64,000 nucleotides of DNA from Thiohalobacter thiocyanaticus (GTDB lineage Bacteria > Pseudomonadota > Gammaproteobacteria > Thiohalobacterales > Thiohalobacteraceae), in NCBI RefSeq assembly GCF_002356355.1, contig NZ_AP018052.1, positions 2,728,001-2,792,000 of the forward strand, given 5' to 3'. The notes beneath the pieces were generated by a model, which was not told the DNA's origin, did not search any database, and saw only the letters and a program-made list of their open reading frames with translations. Shown here piece by piece: positions 27,119-37,900 of this stretch (the stretch's first letter is position 1; each line of letters begins with the position of its first letter). The translations under genes were made by a program, and so were the position numbers.

Positions 27119-27298
27119 ATCGCCTCCCCAATGCTTGTTCCGCTGGAGCCGCAGCCGGACGGCTGCGCAAAAGTCCGCCGATGTTACTGGAAAAATGCCC
27201 GCCCATACAATCCGGGCCGCCGGATGGCATTGGCGTACATGCTGTTGAACTGATAGGCTTGTATCTTGTTTTGCCCAGCAATTACAGACAGATATCCC

Positions 27299-27928
27299 AT
27301 GCCGCGCCATATCCTTCCGAGTCTTCTGCTGCTGTTGTGCCTGCCGGCTGCAGCATCCGGCACGGGGCTGTTCGGCTACCGGGAAGTGCCGCAGGCGGAC
27401 GTCAGCCAGTTCGGACAGTGGGTCAGTGTGATGGAGCGGCATCTGCTGCAGGACCGGCCCGAGACGGAGGATTGCGGCAGTCCCGCGTTCAACGCCTGTC
27501 ACCTGCATGAATGGCGGGAATTCCTGGCATCGCTGCGCGACCTGCCGCGCGCCGAACAGATCAGCGCCGTCAACCGCTATGCCAACCGCAAGGACTATGT
27601 ACTCGACATCGACAACTACGGGGTGGAGGACTACTGGGCGATCGCGCGCGAGTTTCTGGCCAATCACGGCGACTGCGAGGACTACGCCCTGACCAAACTG
27701 TTCTCGCTCAAATGGCTGGGCTGGCCGGTGGAACGGATGCGCCTGGTGATCCTGCAGGACACCAATCTGCGTGTCCCCCATGCCGTACTGGCGGTGTATC
27801 AGGACGAGCGCATTCTCATTCTCGACAATCAGATCGACCAGGTGGTGGACCATCGCAGCATCGTGCACTACGTGCCGGTCTACTCCATCAACGAAACCGG
27901 CTGGTGGCTGTACTCGCCCGCCGGCTGA
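27299..27928 (+). CDS. Periplasmic transglutaminase-like cysteine protease (BTLCP / LapG family)
   Basis: 209 residues with a signal peptide (MPRHILPSLLLLLCLPAAAS). The catalytic triad is clear: Cys126 in NHGDCEDYALTK, His161 in VPHAVLAV, and Asp176 in ILDNQID. The acidic residues beside the cysteine (D125, E127, D128) match the Ca2+ site of LapG. LapG cuts large adhesins near their N-terminus so that they leave the cell surface, under control of the cyclic-di-GMP receptor LapD. Here the next gene, 15 bases downstream, is not a GGDEF-EAL LapD but a membrane HD-GYP protein. No large adhesin is in the window. Confidence 0.9.
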   Translation: MPRHILPSLLLLLCLPAAASGTGLFGYREVPQADVSQFGQWVSVMERHLLQDRPETEDCGSPAFNACHLHEWREFLASLRDLPRAEQISAVNRYANRKDYVLDIDNYGVEDYWAIAREFLANHGDCEDYALTKLFSLKWLGWPVERMRLVILQDTNLRVPHAVLAVYQDERILILDNQIDQVVDHRSIVHYVPVYSINETGWWLYSPAG

Positions 27929-27943
27929 CATGGGGACGAACAC

Positions 27944-30001
27944 TTGTTCAAGGCATTGAAACACCCGCTCTGGCTGGGGCTGGGCGTCCTGACCCTGATC
28001 ATAGCCATCGGTCTGGTGCTGATCTTCCAGTATCTCGCGCTCGAGCAGCAGCGGGATCTGCGCCAGTGGCAGCTGCGCCTGGGCGTGGTGGCCGAAACCC
28101 GCGCCGAGACCGTCGACGGCTGGCTGGGTGAGCGTTTCGCCGATCTGGAGGAACTGGCCGGCAACGCCTCGCTGCAGATGTATCTGACCCAGGTCGGCAC
28201 GGCCGAGGGCGAGACCGAGGCACGGCAGGCCACGCTGGGTTATCTGCGCAATCTGATCCTGGCCGCGGCCCAGCGCAGCGGCTTCCAGGGCAAATCCCCG
28301 GGGGGCAACATCCCCGCCAACCTGCCGCGCAGCGGGCACGCCGGCCTGGCGCTGTACGATCGCAGCGGACAGACACTGGTGAGCACCCCGCACATGCCCG
28401 CCGCCGATGACCGGACCCGGGAACAGATCGAGGCGGTGCTTGCCAGCGGTGAACGCCGGCTGCAGGACATCTTCCTGGGGGCGGACCGGCATGCCCTGGT
28501 CGGCTTCGCCGTGCCGGTGTTCGCCGTCCAGGGCATGGAAGCGGCCCGCCAGCCACACCCGGTCGGCGTGCTATATGGCGTGCGCGACGCCGAAGCCGAA
28601 CTCTTCCCCCTGCTGGCGTCACGGGAACCGCAGGCGCAGGGCGAGACCCTGCTGGTCGCCGAGCAGGACGGCCTGGCCGTCTATCTCTCGCCCCTGCGTG
28701 ACGACACCCCGCCCACCCAGCGCCGCCTGACCCTGCAGATCCAGCAGCTCGCCGCGACCGAGGCGCTGCACGCGCCCGGCGAATTCCGCCGGGTGCCGGA
28801 CTATCGCGGCGAGGAGGTACTCATGACCAGCCGCGCCCTGGAGCACGCGCCCTGGGTCATGCTGCACAAGGTCGACGCCGACACCGCCCTGAGCGAGTCA
28901 CGCGAACATCGCCGCTTCCTGCTGAGCGTATTTCTGCTGACCCTGTTCCTGGTCAGCGCCGCCCTGGTGGCGGCCTGGCGGCACGGCACCAGCCTGCGCG
29001 CCCAGCGCATGGCCGCCGAGCTGGCCGCACGGCGGCGGGAGCTGGAGGAACAGGGCCGGCTGCTGCATGCGGTGACCGACAATGTCACCGATTTCCTGTT
29101 CCTGCTCGATCCGGAACTGAAATTCCTGTTCGCCAACCGGCCGCTGGCCAATACCATGGCGATCCCGGTCGAGGACATCCCGGGCAAAAGCCTGGCCAGC
29201 GTGCTGGGTACCGACATGGCCGGGGCCCTGAGTGGATTTCTGCAGTCACGCACCGACAACCCGGCCAGCCGCCTGCTGGACCTGCAGATCGCCGGGCACC
29301 AGCGCCGATTCGAATGCCGGGTGCTGGAGTTGCCGGAGCGGGCCGGACTGGAACGCACCACGCTGGTGGTCCTGCATGACGTCACTGCCCTGCACCGGGC
29401 CCAGCAACAGCGGGCACAGACCCTGCAGCAGACCATCCAGGCGTTGATGCGCGCGGTGGATACCCACGATCCCCACTCCGCCGATCACTCCGCCCGCACC
29501 GCGGCGGTGACAGCTGCCGTCGCCCGGGCGATGCAACTGCCCGAGGAGGAGCGGCGGGCCCTGGACATGGCAGCGAATCTCGCCAACGTGGGCAAGATCT
29601 TCCTGCCCAGGGAAATCCTGACCAAGACCGGCCCCCTGAGCGAGGCGGAACAGGCACAGCTCAGGCAGCACGTGCAGTATTCACTGGATATCCTGTCGAA
29701 CCTGGAATTCGACGGCCCGGTGCTGGAGATCATCGCCCAGAAACAGGAGCACCTGGACGGCTCAGGCTATCCCAACGGGTTGCAGGGGGAGCAGATCCGC
29801 CTCAGCGCCCGCATCCTGGCCGTGGCCAACGCCTTTGTCGCCCTGGTCAGTCCCCGCGCCTGGCGCGAACGGCTGACACCGGAAGCCGCGCTGGACCAGT
29901 TATTGAAAGGCGCCGGCAGCAGCTACGACCGCCAGGTGATCGCGGCCCTGTTTCACGTGGTGGAAAACGACGAGGCCCTGGAGGCAGCGCCAGGGGAGTG
30001 A
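27944..30001 (+). CDS. Membrane sensor protein with PAS and degenerate HD-GYP domain
   Basis: 685 residues: TM1 (about 8-30), a large periplasmic sensor of dCache-like layout (31-323, with LALYDRSGQTLVSTP), TM2 (324-345), a coiled linker, PAS (about 372-490) and a HD-GYP domain (about 495-675). The HD-GYP domain is recognisable (EHLDGSGYPNGLQGEQI at 602-618) but the metal ligands are changed: HD is AN (547-548, LANVGKI), the HH of HHE is KQ (600-601), and the later Asp is Asn629. It should bind rather than cleave cyclic di-GMP, if it binds at all. The start is a TTG at 27944 after GGGG. It is directly behind the LapG-like protease gene. Confidence 0.88.
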   Translation: MFKALKHPLWLGLGVLTLIIAIGLVLIFQYLALEQQRDLRQWQLRLGVVAETRAETVDGWLGERFADLEELAGNASLQMYLTQVGTAEGETEARQATLGYLRNLILAAAQRSGFQGKSPGGNIPANLPRSGHAGLALYDRSGQTLVSTPHMPAADDRTREQIEAVLASGERRLQDIFLGADRHALVGFAVPVFAVQGMEAARQPHPVGVLYGVRDAEAELFPLLASREPQAQGETLLVAEQDGLAVYLSPLRDDTPPTQRRLTLQIQQLAATEALHAPGEFRRVPDYRGEEVLMTSRALEHAPWVMLHKVDADTALSESREHRRFLLSVFLLTLFLVSAALVAAWRHGTSLRAQRMAAELAARRRELEEQGRLLHAVTDNVTDFLFLLDPELKFLFANRPLANTMAIPVEDIPGKSLASVLGTDMAGALSGFLQSRTDNPASRLLDLQIAGHQRRFECRVLELPERAGLERTTLVVLHDVTALHRAQQQRAQTLQQTIQALMRAVDTHDPHSADHSARTAAVTAAVARAMQLPEEERRALDMAANLANVGKIFLPREILTKTGPLSEAEQAQLRQHVQYSLDILSNLEFDGPVLEIIAQKQEHLDGSGYPNGLQGEQIRLSARILAVANAFVALVSPRAWRERLTPEAALDQLLKGAGSSYDRQVIAALFHVVENDEALEAAPGE

Positions 30002-30006
30002 GCCGC

Positions 30007-30792
30007 TCAGGAGGTCCCCTTGCGGGTCCGCCGGCGCTGGCGCAGTCGCCAGATGGTAATCACCGGCCCGGACAGCACATAGAGCATGAAGCCCGTAAAC
30101 AGGAAGGTGGGCGGATCGATGGAGACGAACACGAACAGCAGTACCACGATCAGCAGCACCACGAACGGAACCCGGTTCTTGAAGTCGACTTCCTTGAAGC
30201 TGTAATAACGCAGATTGCTGACCATGAGCAGCCCGGCTGCGGCGGTGATCAGCAGGGCCAGGGGCCAGATGTCGGCGCCCTCGATGCCGGCATCCGCTCC
30301 CAGCCAGACCATGCCGGCCACCAGGGCGGCCGCCGAGGGGCTGGGCAGGCCCTGGAAATAGCGCTTGTCCGCCACTTCCACCTGGGAGTTGAAACGCGCC
30401 AGCCGCAGTGCGGCCGCGGCGGTGTAGATGAAGGCCCCCAGCCAGCCGAGTTTGGCCCAGACCCAGCCATGTTCCAGCATGCCGTGCAGCGACCACTCGT
30501 ACATCACCAGCGCCGGCGCCAAGCCGAAGCTGACCATGTCCGAGAGGCTGTCGTACTGGACGCCGAAGTCACTCTGGGTGTTGGTCAGACGCGCCACCCG
30601 GCCGTCGACGCCGTCCATCAGCATGGCCACGAAGATGGCGATGGCAGCGGCCTCGAAGCGGTCCGTGGTGGCGGAGACGATCGCATAGAAGCCGGCGAAC
30701 AAGGCCGCCGTGGTAAACAGGTTGGGCAGCAGGTAGATACCCCGCGGGCGGCGGTTGGATGGAGTCGAATGCGAGTGCTGATCGTTCATCAT
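30007..30792 (-). CDS. pssA: CDP-diacylglycerol--serine O-phosphatidyltransferase
   Basis: Makes phosphatidylserine from CDP-diacylglycerol and serine, the substrate of Psd. The 261-residue membrane protein carries the CDP-alcohol phosphatidyltransferase motif DGVDGRVARL...GVQYDSLSD (DGxxAR-x8-GxxxDxxxD) near residues 60-83 and about seven hydrophobic helices. It is the type-II (Bacillus-like) membrane enzyme. The start ATG is doubled (30792, 30789); either is possible. It follows psd by 14 bases and converges on the HD-GYP gene, whose stop is five bases away. Confidence 0.95.
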   Translation of the reverse strand: MMNDQHSHSTPSNRRPRGIYLLPNLFTTAALFAGFYAIVSATTDRFEAAAIAIFVAMLMDGVDGRVARLTNTQSDFGVQYDSLSDMVSFGLAPALVMYEWSLHGMLEHGWVWAKLGWLGAFIYTAAAALRLARFNSQVEVADKRYFQGLPSPSAAALVAGMVWLGADAGIEGADIWPLALLITAAAGLLMVSNLRYYSFKEVDFKNRVPFVVLLIVVLLFVFVSIDPPTFLFTGFMLYVLSGPVITIWRLRQRRRTRKGTS

Positions 30793-30806
30793 GCCACGCT
30801 GTCCGT

Positions 30807-31451
30807 TCAGGAGATCGCCCGGTCGGTCTTGTGCACCAGCACCCCCAGCAGGTCGGCGCCGGCATGGATATGGCTGCCCGGCCTGATCTCGATGCGACTG
30901 TTGGCCGGCAGGTAGACCTCCAGCCGCGAGCCGAAATTGATGAAGCCGCAGCGCTGGCCCTGGCCGACCCGCTCGCCGCATTGCACGAAGCAGCGTGGCG
31001 GATTACCCAGCCGGCCGCGCCCCATCACGATAACGATATCGTCGCCCTCGTCGGTCTTGATCCAGACACCGTGCGCGGCAGACTCGTCCTCACCCTCGCC
31101 CGCGGCCTGCAGCATGTCCATGACCTTGCCCTCGACCGGGCTGCGGGTGGTGTAGACGTCACCGCCGCGCATGGCCAGCACGATCCGAACGGCATCGCGC
31201 TGTAGAAAGGGATCATGAACGGTATCGACACTCTCCACAAGCCCATCGGCGGGACTGACCACGCCCAGCGGGGTGGACGGGATCTGGCGGTAGGGGTCGC
31301 GGAACAGCCAGGCGATGAGCGTGGCCAGCACCAGCAGCGGCAGCGCCCACAGCAGGGCGAGGAAATACCAGATCAGGCCGGCCACGACGAGCGTGACTGC
31401 GATGGGCAGCCAGGCCTGGCGGGCAACAAGGGGATAACGGGAACGGGCCAT
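30807..31451 (-). CDS. psd: Phosphatidylserine decarboxylase, short type
   Basis: A pyruvoyl enzyme converting phosphatidylserine to phosphatidylethanolamine at the inner membrane. The 214-residue proenzyme has hydrophobic helices at about 14-50, FRDPYRQIP and VVSPADGLV, and the self-cleavage site at Gly174-Ser175 in FGSRLEVYLP, as in the short PSD subfamily (rather than the LGST of the long E. coli type). Paired with pssA in one unit downstream of ilvC, a conserved arrangement in many proteobacteria, though a terminator after ilvC separates the transcripts here. Confidence 0.94.
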   Translation of the reverse strand: MARSRYPLVARQAWLPIAVTLVVAGLIWYFLALLWALPLLVLATLIAWLFRDPYRQIPSTPLGVVSPADGLVESVDTVHDPFLQRDAVRIVLAMRGGDVYTTRSPVEGKVMDMLQAAGEGEDESAAHGVWIKTDEGDDIVIVMGRGRLGNPPRCFVQCGERVGQGQRCGFINFGSRLEVYLPANSRIEIRPGSHIHAGADLLGVLVHKTDRAIS

Positions 31452-31463
31452 GCTTGCGAATGT

Positions 31464-31486
31464 AAAAAGCGCCCCGTGGGGCGCTT
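31464..31486 (-). terminator. Rho-independent terminator after ilvC
   Basis: On the minus strand AAGCGCCCC / GGGGCGCTT forms a tight hairpin followed by TTTT. It begins 10 bases after the ilvC stop and lies about 13 bases before the psd start. It may be partial, allowing read-through into psd-pssA. Confidence 0.85.
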
Positions 31487-31495
31487 GTGATTGTC

Positions 31496-32533
<1,038 letters not shown>

Positions 32534-32569
32534 CTACCGATTTTTGATGAAAACCTTAAAAACCTTTCT

Positions 32570-32678
32570 GAACCGCCAAGGCGCCAAGAACGCCAGAGAA
32601 ATACATTCATGAAATATACCCTTTGGCGCTCTTGGCGCCTTGGCGGTTCAATGCATATCTTGGCGTCTTGGCGGTTTT
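32570..32678. repeat. Family F inverted-repeat element
   Basis: ACCGCCAAGGCGCCAAGA (from 32572) is mirrored by TCTTGGCGCCTTGGCGGT (to about 32647). A second imperfect inverse copy, TCTTGGCGTCTTGGCGGT, follows to 32676. The duplicated right arm suggests slippage or two insertions. It sits between ilvN and ilvC, so any transcript covering both must carry it. Confidence 0.85.
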
Positions 32679-32687
32679 CAGCTCTAT

Positions 32688-33179
32688 TTAAATAGTCAGC
32701 GCCTTCTCGCCGCGGGCGATGCCGGACACGCCCGAGCGCACCACCTCGATGATCTTGCCGGTATCCACCGCCTGCAGGAAGGCGTCGAGCTTGGCCGAAT
32801 CCCCGGTCAGTTCGATGACATAGGTGGACTCGGTCACGTCGATGATGCGGCCGCGGAAGATGTCGGCCAGGCGCTTGAACTCCTCACGCTGTCCGGCCTC
32901 GGCCCGCACCTTGGCCATCATCATCTCGCGCTCGATGTGCGGACCGTCGGTCATGTCCATCAGCCGCACCACATCGACCAGCTTGTTCAGCTGCTTGGTG
33001 ATCTGTTCGATGATCTCCTCGGTGCCCGTGGTCACGATGGTCATGCGCGACAGCGAGGGATCCTCGGTCGGCGCCACGGTCAGCGATTCGATGTTGTAGG
33101 CACGCGCGGAGAACAGCCCCGCCACCCGTGACAGGGCACCGGCCTCGTTCTCCATCAGAATCGATATGATATGTCGCAT
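32688..33179 (-). CDS. ilvN: Acetolactate synthase, regulatory (small) subunit
   Basis: 163 residues. The N-terminal ACT domain reads ISILMENEAGALSRVAGLFSARAYNIESLTV, the valine-binding signature; the second half (about 80-160) matches the C-terminal domain of IlvN/IlvH (ELTGDSAKLDAFL). It activates the catalytic subunit and confers feedback inhibition by valine. It lies between ilvB and ilvC, with repeat elements in both gaps. The first residues MRHIISI are the family's usual start. Confidence 0.96.
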   Translation of the reverse strand: MRHIISILMENEAGALSRVAGLFSARAYNIESLTVAPTEDPSLSRMTIVTTGTEEIIEQITKQLNKLVDVVRLMDMTDGPHIEREMMMAKVRAEAGQREEFKRLADIFRGRIIDVTESTYVIELTGDSAKLDAFLQAVDTGKIIEVVRSGVSGIARGEKALTI

Positions 33180-33197
33180 GATCGATCAACCCTTAAT

Positions 33198-33411
33198 GCA
33201 GCGGCGCAAAGACACAGAGGCCGCAAAGCGCAACGTTGCCCCTTGCGCAGGCATCTGACAGATTTTCCGTCATCCCGGCGCAGGCCGGGATCCAGAAACC
33301 GCTGCGATCTGTGGATTCCGACCTGCGCCGGAATGACGGATGAAATAAAAGGGTATCATTCATCAATATTCATCCTTCGCGCCCTTTGCGCCTCCGCGTT
33401 GAGGTTTCAAC
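33198..33411. repeat. Family E element enclosing a family A element
   Basis: Outer E arms lie at about 33198-33233 (GCGCAAAGACACAGAGG) and 33376-33411 (GCCTCCGCGTTGAGGTTT). The A element inside is 33268-33339 (CGTCATCCCGGCGCAGGCC mirrored by GACCTGCGCCGGAATGACGG). The composite fills the ilvB-ilvN gap; ilvB ends three bases to the right. Confidence 0.85.
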
Positions 33412-33414
33412 CGG

Positions 33415-35109
33415 CTAAATCAAAATCATCTCGTTCTGGCCCGCCCCGGCCGGGATCATCGGGTAGACGTTCTCGTTCTGGTCGGTGATGAAGTCCAGGA
33501 ACACCAGCCGGTCCTTGAGCTGCATCGCCTCCTTCAGAGCGCCCTCCACGTCCTGCGGCTTGTCGATCTGCATACCGACATGGCCATAGCTCTCGGCCAG
33601 CTTTACGAAATCCGGCAGGGATTCCATGTAGGACATGGCGTAGCGCTTCTGATAGAAGAACTCCTGCCACTGGCGCACCATGCCCAGATAGCGGTTGTTC
33701 AGATTGATGATCTTGACCGGCAGCCCGTACTGCAGACAGGTGGACAGTTCCTGAATGCACATCTGGATGCTGCCCTCGCCGGTGATGCAGCACACGGTCT
33801 CGTCCGGGTAGGCCAGCTGCACGCCCATGGCGGCCGGGAAACCGAAGCCCATGGTGCCGAGCCCGCCGGAGTTGATCCAGCGCCGCGGCTGGTCGAACTT
33901 GTAGAACTGAGCGGCCCACATCTGGTGCTGGCCCACGTCGGAGGTGACGAAGGCATCGCCATTGGTGACCTTGTACAGCGTCTCCAGTACGTACTGCGGC
34001 TTGACCAGTTCACTGTCGCGGTCGTACTTCAGACAGTCCAGGCCGCGCCATTCCTCGATCTGTTCCCACCACGCGGCCAGCGCCTCGGGGTCGGGGCGTT
34101 CCTTGCCGGCCTTGATCAGCTTGATCAACTGTTCCAGCACGTTGCCCACCGAGCCGACGATGGGCACGTCGACCTTGACGTTCTTGGAAATGCTGGCCGG
34201 ATCGACATCGATGTGAATGATCTTCGCCGAGGGGCAGAATTTCTCGATGTTGCCCGTCACCCGGTCGTCAAAGCGCGCACCCACGGCAACGAGCACGTCG
34301 CAGTTGTGCATGGCCATATTGGCCTCGTAGGTGCCGTGCATGCCGAGCATGCCCACGAACTGGCGGTCGGTGGCCGGATAGGCGCCCAGGCCCATCAGGG
34401 TGTTGGTGATGGGGAACCCGAGCATCCGGGTCAGCTCGATAAGCTGCTCGGAGGCATTGTCCAGGATCACGCCGCCGCCGGTATAGAGCATGGGCCGGCG
34501 GGCCTGCAGCAACAGGTCCACGGCCCGCTTGATCTGACCGGCATGGCCCTTGACGGTCGGATTGTAGGAGCGCATCCGGACCTTCCTGGGGTAGCTGTAT
34601 TCGCAGCGCGCCGCACTCACGTCCTTGGGAATGTCCACCACCACCGGGCCGGGCCGGCCGGTGGTGGCGACATAGAAGGCCTTCTTGATGGTCACGGCCA
34701 GATCGCGCACGTCCTTGACCAGGAAATTGTGCTTCACGCAGGGCCGGGTGATACCGATGTTGTCGACCTCCTGGAAGGCGTCGTTGCCGATCAGACTGGT
34801 CGGCACCTGACCGGTGAACACCACCAGGGGGATGGAATCCATGTAGGCGGTGGCGATGCCGGTAACGGCATTGGTCGCGCCGGGACCGGAGGTGACCAGC
34901 ACGCACCCCGGCTTGCCGGTGGCCCGGGCATAGCCGTCGGCGGCATGGGTGGCCGCCTGCTCGTGCCGCACCAGGATGTGCTGGACCTTGTCCTGCTGGT
35001 ACAGGGCGTCATAGATGTGCAGCACGGCACCGCCCGGATACCCGAACAGAAGCTCCACACCCTCATCCTGCAGGCAGCGAACGAAGATCTCGGCGCCGGT
35101 CAGTTCCAC
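33415..35109 (-). CDS. ilvB: Acetolactate synthase, catalytic (large) subunit
   Basis: TPP enzyme making acetolactate / acetohydroxybutyrate, first common step for valine and isoleucine. 564 residues: TPP PYR domain with [21 protein letters not shown] and the catalytic Glu in [16 protein letters not shown], a central FAD-type domain, and the C-terminal TPP-PP motif [12 protein letters not shown]...NLNNRYLG. The E of GEG (usual GDG) is common in related proteobacterial IlvB. The start is a GTG at 35109 with GCAGGAGA before it, since the family begins ELTGAEIFV. First gene of ilvBNC. Confidence 0.97.
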   Translation of the reverse strand: MELTGAEIFVRCLQDEGVELLFGYPGGAVLHIYDALYQQDKVQHILVRHEQAATHAADGYARATGKPGCVLVTSGPGATNAVTGIATAYMDSIPLVVFTGQVPTSLIGNDAFQEVDNIGITRPCVKHNFLVKDVRDLAVTIKKAFYVATTGRPGPVVVDIPKDVSAARCEYSYPRKVRMRSYNPTVKGHAGQIKRAVDLLLQARRPMLYTGGGVILDNASEQLIELTRMLGFPITNTLMGLGAYPATDRQFVGMLGMHGTYEANMAMHNCDVLVAVGARFDDRVTGNIEKFCPSAKIIHIDVDPASISKNVKVDVPIVGSVGNVLEQLIKLIKAGKERPDPEALAAWWEQIEEWRGLDCLKYDRDSELVKPQYVLETLYKVTNGDAFVTSDVGQHQMWAAQFYKFDQPRRWINSGGLGTMGFGFPAAMGVQLAYPDETVCCITGEGSIQMCIQELSTCLQYGLPVKIINLNNRYLGMVRQWQEFFYQKRYAMSYMESLPDFVKLAESYGHVGMQIDKPQDVEGALKEAMQLKDRLVFLDFITDQNENVYPMIPAGAGQNEMILI

Positions 35110-35334
35110 GAAATGTCTCCTGCGATTGCCCTGCCCGTGCACTGGCGCCACATGGCCAGTGCCGTTGAATGACCGCCACCAAACCAACGAACCCCTGGGC
35201 CGGACCAACGCGGGCGCGCGGCCTGCCCAGAGGTTCCCATGCCCCTGCGGGGCCGGTGGAGACGGAAAGGGTTAGAAACTACTTATATTATGCAGACAGG
35301 TCAAGTCGAACGCCCCGAATGTGACCACCGCCAC

Positions 35335-35358
35335 GCCGGCGGGCTTGTTCCCGCCGGC
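35335..35358. promoter_or_regulatory. GC-rich hairpin in the ilvB / DUF4124 divergent gap
   Basis: GCCGGCGGG and CCCGCCGGC are perfect inverse copies around a six-base loop. No T tract follows on either strand, so it is not a plain terminator. It may act in the ilvB leader or as an operator; no leader peptide rich in Ile, Leu or Val was recognised. The rest of this gap (35110-35401) holds AT-rich TTATATTATG near 35283-35292 as possible -10 sequence for both directions. Confidence 0.4.
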
Positions 35359-35401
35359 CAAACCCCCTACCGTAGACCTGACAGAATAAAGGGGATTGAA
35401 T

Positions 35402-35851
35402 ATGAAATCGCTTCTGCGTGCCCTGCTCCCGCTGACCCTGCTGTTCAGCACCGGCCTGCCTGCGGCCATGTACAAGTGGGTGGACGAAAACGGCCAGACC
35501 CATTATTCCCAGTACCCGCCGCCGGACCGCGAATACGAGGCGCTGACCCCGCCCCCGCCGCCCGCCAGTGATGCCGGCCAGGCCCAGCAGGAACTCGAAC
35601 AGTTGCTCCAGCGTCAGGACGAGCAGCGCCAGGCCCGGGAGCAGGCCGAGCAGGAAGCCGCCGCCGCCGAACAACAGGCCGAGCAGCGCCAGAAGGCCTG
35701 CGCGGCCGCCCGCCACAACCTGCGGATCCTGACCACCACTGGCCGCGCACGCATCACCGGCCCCGACGGCGTGGCCCGTTACCTGCCCGAGGAGGAACGC
35801 CAGGCGAAGATCGCCGAGGCGCAGCAGCAGATCGAGGAATACTGTGACTGA
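35402..35851 (+). CDS. DUF4124 domain protein, exported
   Basis: 149 residues with a signal peptide (MKSLLRALLPLTLLFSTG, cut near LPA-AM). The DUF4124 domain follows at once: AAMYKWVDENGQTHYSQYPPP. A proline stretch and a Glu/Gln/Ala-rich coiled coil (about 60-105, QQELEQLLQRQDEQRQAREQ) lead to a C-terminal part with a cysteine pair (KACAAARHNLRIL ... EEYCD) that could form a disulphide. The role is unknown. The ATG at 35402 has AGGGG seven bases before it. The layout is common in gammaproteobacterial envelope proteins. Confidence 0.88.
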   Translation: MKSLLRALLPLTLLFSTGLPAAMYKWVDENGQTHYSQYPPPDREYEALTPPPPPASDAGQAQQELEQLLQRQDEQRQAREQAEQEAAAAEQQAEQRQKACAAARHNLRILTTTGRARITGPDGVARYLPEEERQAKIAEAQQQIEEYCD

Positions 35852-35890
35852 ATGGGGAATGTAACCGATGGACCCTCATTTCACCCCAGA

Positions 35891-35962
35891 CGTCATCCCG
35901 GCGCAGGCCGGGATCCAGTGGCCGCAGCGGTATCTGGATCCCCGCCTGGGCGGGGATGACGG
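35891..35962. repeat. Family A inverted-repeat element
   Basis: CGTCATCCCGGCGCAGGCC on the left is mirrored, imperfectly, by CCCGCCTGGGCGGGGATGACGG on the right, with GATCCAG / CTGGATC between. It lies between the DUF4124 gene and proS. After it, 35975-36030 holds a CTCCTCACTCCT-type pyrimidine run, an echo of which is at about 54876-54890. Confidence 0.85.
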
Positions 35963-36073
35963 CTGAAACGGAATGCCCTTACCTCCTCACTCCTGACTCC
36001 TCACTCCTCACGCTTCACGCCCCCCGCCCCAGCCGTTACAATCCGGCCTTTCTCCACCAGCCCGGACACCGAC

Positions 36074-37768
<1,695 letters not shown>

Positions 37769-37772
37769 GTGC

Positions 37773-37876
37773 TGTCAACGCAGAGGCGCAGAGACGCAGA
37801 GAACGCAGAGCACTTCAATATTCAGATATTGAATGCTGTCTTTGCGACCTTCGCGTCTCTGCGCCTCTGCGTTAAT
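37773..37876. repeat. Family E inverted-repeat element between convergent proS and aspS
   Basis: AACGCAGAGGCGCAGAGACG on the left is mirrored by CGTCTCTGCGCCTCTGCGTT on the right; a small central palindrome AATATTCAGATATT lies between. Each arm is over 30 bases, so RNA from either side would form a long stem. Confidence 0.9.
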
Positions 37877-37900
37877 CCTTGAAACTATCCGACAGAACCA

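Noticed and set aside
30807-31451. Psd lacking the LGST cleavage motif, hence inactive
   Set aside because: Short-type decarboxylases cleave at the Gly-Ser of an FGSR-like motif, which is present.
33760-33830. GEG instead of GDG in the TPP motif of IlvB as a catalytic oddity
   Set aside because: Glu at this place is, to my knowledge, normal in related proteobacterial acetolactate synthases; all other motifs are intact.
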